Shown: positions 13,540 through 22,615 of the stretch, one piece after another
Numbering within the stretch: the first letter of the stretch is position 1
Layout of the letters: the number at the start of each line of letters is the position of its first letter
Assembly (NCBI GenBank): GCA_017871115.1
Contig: JAFCIZ010000001.1
Span: forward strand, 5,679,501 to 5,743,500
Source of the DNA: Cunninghamella blakesleeana
Taxonomy: Eukaryota; Mucoromycota; Mucoromycetes; Mucorales; Cunninghamellaceae
Direction of reading: 5' to 3'
DNA length: 64,000 bases
Position numbers and translations under genes: made by a program
Notes under the pieces: model-generated
What the model saw: only the letters and a program-made list of their open reading frames with translations
Database searches by the model: none
What the model was told of the DNA's origin: nothing

Positions 13540-14762
13540 GTATAATAGTAATTTATAATTATTATTATTATTTCCATTAATAAATATAGGTTGAACTATA
13601 GTATATTAGAGTATCTTCAACGCCTAAAAAAGCTTAAAGTGCATAATCAATTTTAAATAGAATAGCTTATATAATACTTCTTGAAAATGTTAAGATTTAA
13701 ATACTAAAAATATTTCATATCCCGAAAAACTATATTAATATCTCTCAAAAACAAAAATTAAAAAAAGGAACTACAAAATAGTATAAAATTCAAAGAATGG
13801 GATAGCTCAACGCCCTTTTGATACAATATTTCGCTGCGACATCAAATCAAAGTTTTTCTAAAAACGTGATATTGTCAATAGGGGGAAGTGCTGAGTTTTA
13901 AAAGGGTAATTTTATATTGGCCAATAGTTTATAAAGAACCTAATTTGTAAAACCTTGCCAACAAACATAATTCACAATTTACAATACCACTTTAATTAAA
14001 ACAAACGTTTTTTAAGGATAATAATAAAAAAAAAGAGACTAAGTTAATAGATCAACTTATTAGTCACAAACAGGATCCATCTTTATTTATTTTTTCATCT
14101 GATAATAAATAATATTGAATCAGATATGTTAAATTAAATCAAATCATCATCACAACACCCTAAAAATTTCTATTTTTATTACAAATCAAAGAGTTAGAAA
14201 AATTTATTTTATTTATTATTTATTTTTAAAATGATCAGCATTTCCAAAAACAAGCAATATTTCGCTCTTTCGGCGCTTCCCTACAAAATTGATTTTTTTT
14301 CGTATTACTTTCTATATTTGGTAAATAAATTACGAATTGTTGAATTACTAATTCAAAAAAATGTGATCGTTATCCAACGACCTATAGAATCTTATAGAAA
14401 ATATATAAGATGGGTGTAAAAAAATAAAAAATAATAGTAAATCAACAAACTACTATGGATCATATAATGAATATTTATTTGTATTAAAAATATATTATTA
14501 CTATTCTATATATAAAAAATTTTTTTTTGAATTTAAATGTTCTTTTTTTTGGCCATGCGCGGCTGTTCGGATTCAAGATATTTTTAATGTTCGGGAGGTT
14601 GTGAGTCAAAAAAGAAAAAAAAAAATTTCACTACATGTGGAAGAGTGACGGAGTTTGATTCTTAATTTTTTGATTTAAATAAGGATCTTTTTTTTTTTCT
14701 TTTAACTACTTTTCTTTCTTTTTTCTCCATTTTTTTTATATATTAAACATAATAAATCAATC
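13540..14762. promoter_or_regulatory. Upstream region of the Asn-rich gene
   Basis: AT-rich, with a few short GC-richer islands. A Gcn4/AP-1-type site TGAGTCA lies at 14602-14608. The hexamer GTTCGG occurs twice near 14564 and 14589. No convincing gene; a 62-codon ORF at 14231 is unsupported. Confidence 0.35.
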
Positions 14763-16063
14763 ATGTCTGCTGCAATTATGAACGACCCATTACTTTTTAA
14801 CTCTTATAATAATTATTATTATAATAATAATAATGATAATAATAATATAGATACAGATATAAATAATAATACCAACTACAATAATAATATTATGATGAGT
14901 AATAACAATAACAGTAATAATGTATACGAAACAGAACCCTATAACAATTACAACGAAGTCAGCTCTACTTATTCTTCTTCACCAGATTCTAATTTACCTT
15001 TATCACCCGTTATTTCTACTGATATAAAACCATCTATGGATGCAGATTGGAATATGATTATGTCAAAAATCAAACATACCATGTACAACTCTACTAGTGT
15101 TATGGTTCCTTCTCCAGTTTCTTATCTCTGTGAAAACACCTCATTTAAACCTAAACCATCTAAAGAACCTCATTTTTTCTATAATAATGGTATTTTAGAT
15201 GTAAAAGATATGTTTTCTTATCGTCAATTAAGATCAGAAAGTTTATTATATCGTCTTTTTAACTGTCCTTTAATGAAAACAGAAACTGATCCTTCTAATG
15301 TGATGCGTCTTTCAAAAGGTGTCTTTATTGCTCAACAAACTCAGCCTTCTTCTTTACCTTCTCCTCAAATTTCTCCATTAATGGCTTCTGTGAATATTTT
15401 CGATGACTTATTTTTATTTAATGGTAAGTTTATATATATATATAATAAATAAATAAACAAATAACAATAATTTATTTATATTTTTATTCATTTTTATTTT
15501 TTTTTTATTTATTTATGAACATTTTAGAACAAGCCCCTATTGGTACATTTGATTATGGAAATATGAAACAATTAATGATGATTCAACAACAACAAAAACA
15601 ACACGAAGAAGGGTTTGTACCTTTTAGTTATACTATTGGAGGAAGATATACCAACCCATATAATGGAAGAGATGTATTATTGCGTGGAGGACAATTACCT
15701 ATGTGGTGTCAAACATTATTTTTAAATGAATGTATGAGTCGTATGCCTTTAGAACCTCATGTACCTTATACCGGTTTATTCCCTTTTGCTCCTTCTATTG
15801 TCATTACTTTTAAGCCTTTATCATCATCTATTCAACAACAATATGATTGCTATCCTGAATTAACTGTAATATATGAAAAATATGCTATGGAATTATCGGA
15901 ACCTGATCATATCATGGATATGGAAGGAACTACCAATTTATGGAAAGATCAAAAACAACAAATCTTGGATAAAATGTTATATTGTGATATACCTGAAGAA
16001 ACTGTTCCAATTTTAACTCAATTAGCTACTATATGGGCTGCTGATCAAGGTTTCTTATTTTAA
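14763..16063 (+). CDS. Unrecognised Asn-rich two-exon protein
   Basis: Two exons (14763-15423 and 15528-16063) join in frame at AATG|GTAAG and TTTTAG|AAC to give 398 residues. I do not recognise the family. Residues 1-80 are dominated by Asn and Tyr, and a Ser/Pro segment follows. The second half is compositionally normal and looks folded: RDVLLRGGQLPMWCQTLF, a run with Pro, Gly and Phe, then KDQKQQILDKMLYCDIPEET and a C-terminal helix ending in DQGFLF. There is no signal peptide, membrane segment, zinc finger or DNA-binding signature. A long leader with a TGAGTCA site and Asn-rich N-terminus would suit a regulator, but that is only inference. Both exons keep coding-like composition, so the gene itself is well supported. 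Confidence 0.75.
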
Positions 16064-16711
16064 AAAAGAGAAAGAAAAAAAACTTATATATATATATATA
16101 TATATATTACTATTATTATTATTATTATATCATGAATTCATTTTTTTTAACATCATTATCATAATTATCATACTCCCTTCTCCTTTTTTTATGTAAATTT
16201 TTTTCCTTGTTTGTTTTATATATACCTCTTTTTATATGATTATTATTTTTTTTTATTTCGTTATATACATATAATAATAATAATAACAACCCCTCTGTTT
16301 ATATTTTACATTATATTGCTTATATATATATATATGATCCTACATTCATATTTTTCTTTATTGTAATAAATAATTTATCTAATAACATCAGATCAACAAT
16401 ATATTTAAAACTAAAAAGTTCGTGTTCGTGGCGAAGTATATCTTAATATGGAAATGTTACAATCTATTTAAAGATCCAGTGCTATGGTTCAAATTGGAAT
16501 AACTTGTTTAGATCAAGAAAAATTATAAAAAACATACAATGAACATGTGTGATTATTATTATTATTATTTTATAAAAAATTTTAACCCTTACACCAATAA
16601 AAATCATCTGTTAAAAAATTATTGTTTTTTCGCATTTATTAATAAATGAGTACTACTTCATTATATTTATATACTATTTTAATATATATATAATAAAAAC
16701 TTTATACCATT
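16064..16711. other. Convergent intergenic region
   Basis: This lies between the 3' ends of the Asn-rich gene and the H2A-like gene. It holds TA and ATT runs and an odd patch at about 16411-16440 (GTTCGTGTTCGTGGCGAAG) that is less AT-rich; no gene is seen. Confidence 0.5.
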
Positions 16712-17086
16712 TTAATCATTTAAATTATCTATCATAGATTGATCATTATTTTTTCTTTTAACCCTTGGGTATCTTCGGTGTCGATGAGCGATCAAGGCAT
16801 TTTTTCCGCCAATCAATTGATAGAGAAGTTCATCATGAGTAATCCCTTTTAAAAAATGATAAGCCGTAACGATTTTTTTATCTTCTTCAAATGTTATATG
16901 AGCAGCACTTTCAAAGAGTTCAAAAATCACATATTCAAGTACCGCGGTAAGATATATTGAAGTTAACGAATTGTATTTATAAGTATATCTTTCTTTACGT
17001 AACATGTCTTCGACTTTAGATACAGGAATACATAATCCTGATTTAACGGTTTTACTTCTTTTTTGAGTCTGAGTAGTATCGCCCAT
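16712..17086 (-). CDS. Divergent histone H2A-like protein
   Basis: 124 residues from the ATG at 17084-17086. The histone fold follows canonical H2A in order: SGLCIPVSKVEDMLRKERY (canonical GLQFPVGRIHRLLRKGNY), SIYLTAVLEYVIFELFESA (VYLAAVLEYLTAEILELA), EEDKKIVTAYHFLKGITHDE ([20 protein letters not shown]) and LLYQLIGGK (LNKLLGGV). Differences are large. The N-terminal tail is only about 15 residues, the L1 loop is rewritten, one residue of the D-E-E acidic-patch triplet is Leu (HDELL), and the C-terminal docking segment is replaced by a basic tail HRHRRYPRVKRK. It pairs head to head with an H2B-like gene. The ORF stays open upstream of this ATG to 17305, but that part is hydrophobic and atypical and follows a pyrimidine tract with AG, so the shorter start is preferred. 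It should dimerise with H2B in the nucleus; a role as a specialised variant is inference. Confidence 0.85.
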   Translation of the reverse strand: MGDTTQTQKRSKTVKSGLCIPVSKVEDMLRKERYTYKYNSLTSIYLTAVLEYVIFELFESAAHITFEEDKKIVTAYHFLKGITHDELLYQLIGGKNALIAHRHRRYPRVKRKNNDQSMIDNLND

Positions 17087-17394
17087 AACTAAAAAAAAAA
17101 TTGGTTTGACTATATGTATATAGAAACAAAGAAAATGAGCGAAAAAGAGAAAAAAAAAAGTTGGAATAAAACTACTCTTTATATATACATGAGAACATAA
17201 AAGATAGAATGGTTTTAAAACATCATTTGACAACCTTTTTAATTTTAATAGTGATTTTTTTGAAACCTGCGAATCAACATTATTCAAAGCTATATAAATA
17301 TGCATTTAATCATTTTTTTATTTATCATTTATTATTTCTTTTTCACTTTACTTTTTTCCTTTTTTTAAAAAAAATTTTTTACTGAAAAATAAAA
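17087..17394. promoter_or_regulatory. Bidirectional promoter of the histone-like pair
   Basis: 308 bp separate the two start codons. It holds TATATATAC near 17180 (as read on the + strand), CTATATAAATATGCATTTAAT-like sequence near 17290 with a TATA box, and long T and A tracts. Head-to-head H2A-H2B arrangement with a shared promoter is the usual layout of canonical histone pairs in fungi, so co-expression is likely. Confidence 0.6.
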
Positions 17395-17945
17395 ATGGAT
17401 GAAATTAATCATACAAACGAAGACATGAATAATGATCAAGGTAAAAAATTAATACACATACCTTTTTATTATTATCATTTTAAAAAAAATAACTAAATTA
17501 ATGCCTTATTATTATTTGTTATTTGATAAGAAAAGAAATGACACAACCAAATACTAGTGAAGAAGAAGATATTTCTCTGGATGAAGATGAGCAACATCAA
17601 CAACGTATGAAAAAATCACCCTCCATGTATCCACGTCGCCGGCCAGGATTACCTCGTTATCAACATATAACTTCCTTTCGACATAAATACCCTCAACTTT
17701 TAACATCATTACACCCAACTCTTAAAATATCCTATGATTTAATCAATGTAGTAGATTCAGTGATTAACCATCTTTTTCATCGTATTGCAAGTGAAGCACG
17801 AGAATTAGCAAATTTAAGAAAGCGTCAAACCATCCTTTATCATGATATTGAATCTGCTTGTCGCCTTATCTTTCCTTCTGAAATTTATACTCATGTTAAA
17901 ATAGAAGCAACAAAATCAATTCAACGGTATAAAATTTCGAAATAA
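17395..17945 (+). CDS. Divergent histone H2B-like protein
   Basis: Exon 1 (17395-17440) encodes MDEINHTNEDMNNDQ, and exon 2 starts at 17536 after AAAAG, giving 151 residues. Residues 60-151 follow canonical H2B: LTSLHPTLKISYDLINVVD, SVINHLFHRIASEARELA (canonical FVNDIFERIAGEASRLA), LRKRQTILYHDIESACRLIF ([20 protein letters not shown]), PSEIYTHVKIEATKSIQRY (PGELAKHAVSEGTKAVTKY). The N-terminus is acidic (SEEEDISLDEDEQ) rather than the Lys-rich tail of H2B, followed by a short basic patch PRRRP. The lysine before the final Tyr that is monoubiquitinated in canonical H2B (K120 human, K123 yeast) is Arg here; a lysine two residues later could substitute. It is expected to pair with the neighbouring H2A-like protein. 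Confidence 0.86.
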
Positions 17946-18210
17946 TAATAACAATATTAAATACCAAATTATTACGTATATTGTATATATATATATATGT
18001 ACGTATCTTTTTTTAAAAAAATAAAATAAAGAGTATAGCATAATTTTTTATATAAATTGATTCTATTGAATGAAAAGAATTCTGAGTTTTAATTTTTTAA
18101 TATGTTTACTTTTTTTGACAAATTTTTTTTTACAATTCTTTTCTACTTTTTTTTTTTTCTTATTATTTTTTAATATTTTAATATTAAATCTAGATTAAAA
18201 TAAATACACT

Positions 18211-18338
18211 ATGGTAAATAAATATTAAAATAATATAGATTAAATAAGGAAAATTATTGTGGATAATAGTTACTAGTATTTTATTTAAAAAAGATGAAAA
18301 AGATGAAAAAAGAATAATATAAATCTAAATATAATGGG

Positions 18339-18384
<46 letters not shown>

Positions 18385-19660
18385 GTATTAAATGAACTTA
18401 TTTATAATTTTATTAATATGTGCTTTTATAGACTACAGCAGCTCGTCCTACCTTTGATCCAGCCCGTGGAAATGATAGTAGTGCACCTAGTTTTCAATAC
18501 AGCGCTCGTGATATAGCATCTCATACAAAACTTAAATTCAGGTATGACGAAATAGAAAAAACGAACTAAAAGAACAGTTTACATTTATTATTATTATTAT
18601 TATTATTATTAATTCACATATTATATATATATATATACGTATATATATGTTTATTAAAATAGACAACCTGGTCAAGGTACAGCAGCAGAAATCGGTGATC
18701 GTGAAAAATTAAAAGAAGAATTACGACAAGCTGAAAGAGAATACTATGAAAAACAAGGCAAAGCAGTATCAGGATCGGATAGATTAATAACTCATGAACA
18801 TGGAGGAGATGGTGGAGGTAGTGGAGGTGGAATAGACGAAAACATAAATCAAGAAGTAATGGAGGACCCTGAAGCAAAAAGACAAAGATTATTAGCTGAA
18901 GCCGAAAAAATGGCTGCACTGGATAAAGAAGATAGTGACGACAGTAGGTAAGTAATGTGATTTAAAAAAAGATCAACAATGAATTTTTTTTTTCTCAACA
19001 AAAATTAAATACTAAACTATATGAAATTCACCATCTATATCTTATGACGTAGTAAAATAACTAATGATACTATTTTCTATTTCTCATTCTTTTTTCATTC
19101 TTATAAATCTTATTCCATTTAGTGATGAAGACGATGACGATGATGACGATGACGATGATGATGAAAGTGATGATGATGAAAATACAGCTGAATTATTAGC
19201 CACGTTACAAAAAATTCGTCAAGAACGTGCCGAAGAAAAAGAAAGAAAGATGAGAGAACAAATGGAAGAAGAAGAAGCAAAAAGAAATGAAGAAACAATG
19301 ACTGGTAATCCATTGCTTGACATTGGAGACAAAAACCGAGATTTTAGTGTCAAAAGAAGGTAAATCAGCGCTGATTTTTTTTTCGGATTTTTCTAAATAG
19401 TATTAAAAAAGATATTACACAAAGAAAAAAAAAGGGTTTAAAAATAAACTGCGGTACTATATAAAGTTAATAACTTTTTATTTACTAATTTATTTTTTTA
19501 TATGTCATTTTTCAAACTTTTTTTTATATATAGATGGGATGATGATGTTATATTTAAAAATCAAGCCCGAGGAACGGATGAAAAACCTAACAAACGTTTT
19601 GTCAATGATATGTTAAGATCTGATTTCCATAAAAGATTTCTTCACAAATATATTCAATGA
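18211..19660 (+). CDS. CWC15: Spliceosome-associated protein CWC15
   Basis: Component of the Prp19-associated (NTC-related) part of the spliceosome, nuclear. Exons 18432-18541, 18663-18947, 19123-19359 and 19534-19660 join in frame. Exon 1 would supply only the initiator ATG at 18211-18213, directly followed by GTAAAT, so that the protein starts [14 protein letters not shown], the conserved CWC15 N-terminus. Other family signatures are [18 protein letters not shown] with QPGQGT, a central acidic tract of about 20 Asp/Glu, [20 protein letters not shown], and the conserved end [15 protein letters not shown]...[19 protein letters not shown]. The whole family layout is present. A 47-bp (ATT)n run lies inside intron 1. 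Confidence 0.92.
18336..18382. repeat. (ATT)n microsatellite
   Basis: About 15 TTA/ATT triplets lie inside the first intron of CWC15. Confidence 0.9.
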
Positions 19661-20009
19661 ACCATTATAATAAACTATTTACTATGAATCATTTTACAAA
19701 AAAATATAAATAATGCGTAATATGACCACTTTTTTTTTTACTTTGACTCATAAAAGCAGCATGTGTGTGTAAATAAGGACGTGATGAACCAAGACTTGAT
19801 TTTTTCTAAAATAGGATCAATTTTAGTAAATGGGGGGAGTGGTTTAAAAAAAAAATGAAAAAAAAGCTGCGGATAAAAAAAATGAAAGGGGATGGGTCGG
19901 AAGCTAAATAAAACGAATATAAAAGAAAAATGAAAATCTTTTTTTATTTTATACTTCTTTTCTTGCTAAATTTGATAGATCTAATTTTTTAAATATAAAC
20001 ACAAAAAAA
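19661..20009. promoter_or_regulatory. Promoter region of arrestin paralogue 1
   Basis: Contains a full Gcn4/AP-1-type octamer TGACTCAT at 19744-19751 and GGGGGGAGT at 19832-19840. The same 9-mer is found upstream of the second arrestin gene. AATATAAAAG lies about 90 bp before the ATG. Confidence 0.4.
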
Positions 20010-21161
20010 ATGAAAGATAGTAATTTAATAATTACTCTACTTCCTGAATTTGGTTGGTCCATTCATGGTACACCTGTCTACGGTCCTAATAGCTGCTTCT
20101 CTGGTGAAATACAATTAAAATTATCCAAACCATCTAAAATAGATCGCGTTCGACTTGTGTTTCAAGGTGTAGAAAGCTTACCTCCTTTTGATGTATCTCC
20201 TGGTGTGGTTCGTGGAAAGAAAAATGCTTTATTTGGTGTCCAACAAACATTATGGGAAAGTAAAGATGGTTCACCTATGCTTGATGCCAACACATATAAC
20301 TATTCCTTCACCTTACAACTACCTAACGTTCAATATCCACCCTCGGTCAGAAATGATTATTATACATGTAATTATAAATTGATTGCCGTGGCTGAATTAC
20401 AATTACAAGATGGATCTTATGAAACACTTTTCATCAATGAAGAGCCTGTTCTATATATGCCTTATGTAGAAACACGACCATTGAAACAACCATCTTTAGT
20501 ACAACAACAACAACAACAAACTGATTTAACAGTTTCTACCAAATTCCAATCCTTTGACTATGTAATTGGAGATTCTATACTTGGCTCTATCCAAGTTGAC
20601 TCCTTTATTAATGGCAACAGCAATCAAAATGTATCCGCTTTAATGAAAAAATCAATTGAAGTTTCTCTACGAGTATATCAAACAACAAAAAATTTAATAT
20701 TTGATGATGTATCAGGCAGTACTTGTTTAGTAGCTTATAACAATTATAAATTATATCCTGTCAGCACTGTTACAGTTGATAAAAAGAAATCCAAATTGAC
20801 CTATTCCAGTAATATTGAATTAGATTTACCTTTCGATTTAACACCAACATTTACCTATAGTTCCTTAGCTTCCATGACTTATAGATTATGTATTAGTGTA
20901 AAGCGAAAAGGACCTTTATCCATGTGGGCTGATGAAGTAAATATGGAATATCCTTTAACAGTGGGCACTTTAGGTTATGGTGTTCGTTCTAGTCCTGATT
21001 TACAAGTATACACTTTAGTGGATAAATCAATTGTTCGCCCTACTTTTATGAAATCTCTTGAATATGAAGATGCTTTACCTGTTTACACCTCTGATAAATT
21101 ACCTACTTATAATGATGTATCTACAACAAAAATTTTAACAACTTTGGTTAATCCTATTTGA
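20010..21161 (+). CDS. Arrestin-related protein, paralogue 1
   Basis: Intronless, 383 residues. Two arrestin-like beta-sandwich halves are recognisable: the N-terminal half from GPNSCFSGEIQLKLSKPSKI through DRVRLVFQGVES, ending in YPPSVRNDYYTCNYKLIAVA with VLYMPYVETRPL, and the C-terminal half from DYVIGDSILGSIQVDSFI through LDLPFDLTPTFTYSSLASM and YPLTVGTLGYGV. The tail has EYEDALPVYTSDKLPTYND, with two LPxY motifs resembling the PY motifs that alpha-arrestins use to recruit Rsp5-type (HECT, WW-domain) ubiquitin ligases, though not exact PPxY. It probably adapts plasma-membrane cargo for ubiquitination; cargo is unknown. A paralogue lies 1.45 kb downstream on the same strand. Confidence 0.85.
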   Translation: MKDSNLIITLLPEFGWSIHGTPVYGPNSCFSGEIQLKLSKPSKIDRVRLVFQGVESLPPFDVSPGVVRGKKNALFGVQQTLWESKDGSPMLDANTYNYSFTLQLPNVQYPPSVRNDYYTCNYKLIAVAELQLQDGSYETLFINEEPVLYMPYVETRPLKQPSLVQQQQQQTDLTVSTKFQSFDYVIGDSILGSIQVDSFINGNSNQNVSALMKKSIEVSLRVYQTTKNLIFDDVSGSTCLVAYNNYKLYPVSTVTVDKKKSKLTYSSNIELDLPFDLTPTFTYSSLASMTYRLCISVKRKGPLSMWADEVNMEYPLTVGTLGYGVRSSPDLQVYTLVDKSIVRPTFMKSLEYEDALPVYTSDKLPTYNDVSTTKILTTLVNPI

Positions 21162-22615
21162 TAAAAAAAAAAATACAAAAAAAAAAAACATTAAAAAAAA
21201 AAATGAATTCTTTTGTTTATATATATATCCTTTATTCATATATCCTTATATATATTTATTTATTCATTCATTTATATCAAAAAAAAAAAAAGCATAGCAT
21301 TATCATTAAATTATTTTTGTTAGATACCCTTCATTACTTTAGCATTTTATAGAATATAATTTATTTAAAATATATAATAATAATAAAATAAAATAAAAAT
21401 ATATAGTATTTTCATCATCATAATATCATTGACTTTTTCCTTATTATTGATTTTTGTAAATTAATACCATTAAATACAATAAAAACTACATACTTAAAAT
21501 CATCACTAAAAATAACAAACTAAACCATAAAAGGATATTACTGATAATTGTTTACCCTTTGGTTTTGTGCTATTACCATCATTGTTGGATTAAAAAATTT
21601 TTTATTGTTTATTTTTTTAGTGAGATTCTAAAAACGTTTTAGAAAGTTACCTTGGTGTAACGAACACGATCATATAGGTATAGGTATATGTAGTACTGCG
21701 GCAGTCGATCCCATTTCACACTCCACATGGTTATTTAGGGGGGAGTAGATTCGCCGCTTTTTCCGGCTGTTTTTTTTATCAGATATGTGAATATCATTTG
21801 ATTTAGGTTAAGTATTCTATTAAAAATTTTTTGGTGGTTAGATTTTTTTAAAAAATAATAATAATAAAATTAAAAGCTAATATTTTTAAAAAAAAGGAAA
21901 AAGACAGATTAAGTTGCGTAGTAATAAAAAAACTTTTAGAATAGTTGATAGATCAATAATATTAAAAAAAAAATAGTTTAAATCAAATATTATATTAAAT
22001 GATTGACAGGGCCAAGATAAATGCCAAGGTAAGGGACCAAAGAGGATTTTACAGACTCTTTTGTTTTTATTTTTGATGTGAAAATCAATAGACAATTGAA
22101 GTCCGAAGGGTTTACTTGATACACGTGGATGACAAACTTGTTCCTTGTTATTGTTATTATTATTATTGTTGTCGTTGTTGTTGTTGTAATTATTATTATT
22201 TTCATTATTATTTTCATTATTATTATTTCATTATTATTATTTCATTATTATTATTTTCATTATTATTATTATCAAGATCGATATTTTTATTCTTATATCT
22301 GAACATATAAAAAATTAAGAATATTAGATCTTTCTATTTTTTTAAAATAGTAATAGTAATAAAAGTTAAAAAAAAAAAGTTCATTATAATTATTTTTTAA
22401 AATAAAAATTTTTTTTCATGCATTTTATTGGCTGATTTTTCACCGAGCAATGGCCATGAAAATTTCATAGAAATTTTCATTTCTTTGGCGCCAATCCAAT
22501 TGCCAAGTTACAGCTCGGCGTAGTTTATATATATAAAGGTTATTTTTTTTTTGATCTCTTTTGATCTTTCTTAACTGAAATCAAATTTTCTTTTTTTTAA
22601 AAAAATATAATTAAA
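21162..22615. promoter_or_regulatory. Intergenic and promoter region of arrestin paralogue 2
   Basis: A GC-richer stretch at about 21640-21770 includes GGGGGGAGT (21738-21746). An E-box CACGTG lies at 22122-22127. TTA/TTTCA repeats fill 22140-22275. A perfect 11-bp inverted repeat lies at 22456-22480. TATATATATAAA lies about 75 bp before the ATG. No gene is seen. Confidence 0.45.
22456..22480. promoter_or_regulatory. Perfect 11-bp inverted repeat, candidate operator
   Basis: Arms ATGAAAATTTC and GAAATTTTCAT flank a 3-bp spacer ATA, about 136 bp upstream of the second arrestin ATG and next to GGCGCCAATCCAATT. It resembles a heat-shock-type GAA/TTC arrangement but the spacing is not the canonical one. 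Confidence 0.5.

Noticed and set aside
14231..14419. 62-codon ORF with some GC-richer codons and an A-rich leader
   Set aside because: No domain, signal peptide or homologous pattern; too short to separate from chance in this composition.
17087..17305. N-terminal extension of the H2A-like ORF by 73 residues
   Set aside because: The extension is hydrophobic, unlike any histone tail, and lies in the shared promoter behind a pyrimidine tract and AG.
21640..21770. GC-richer patch as a possible structured RNA or tRNA
   Set aside because: No cloverleaf, no A/B boxes and no consistent long stems could be built; kept only as promoter sequence.
22116..22310. Cys/Tyr-rich ORF
   Set aside because: It is the translation of TTATTATTTC-type simple repeats in the arrestin promoter region.
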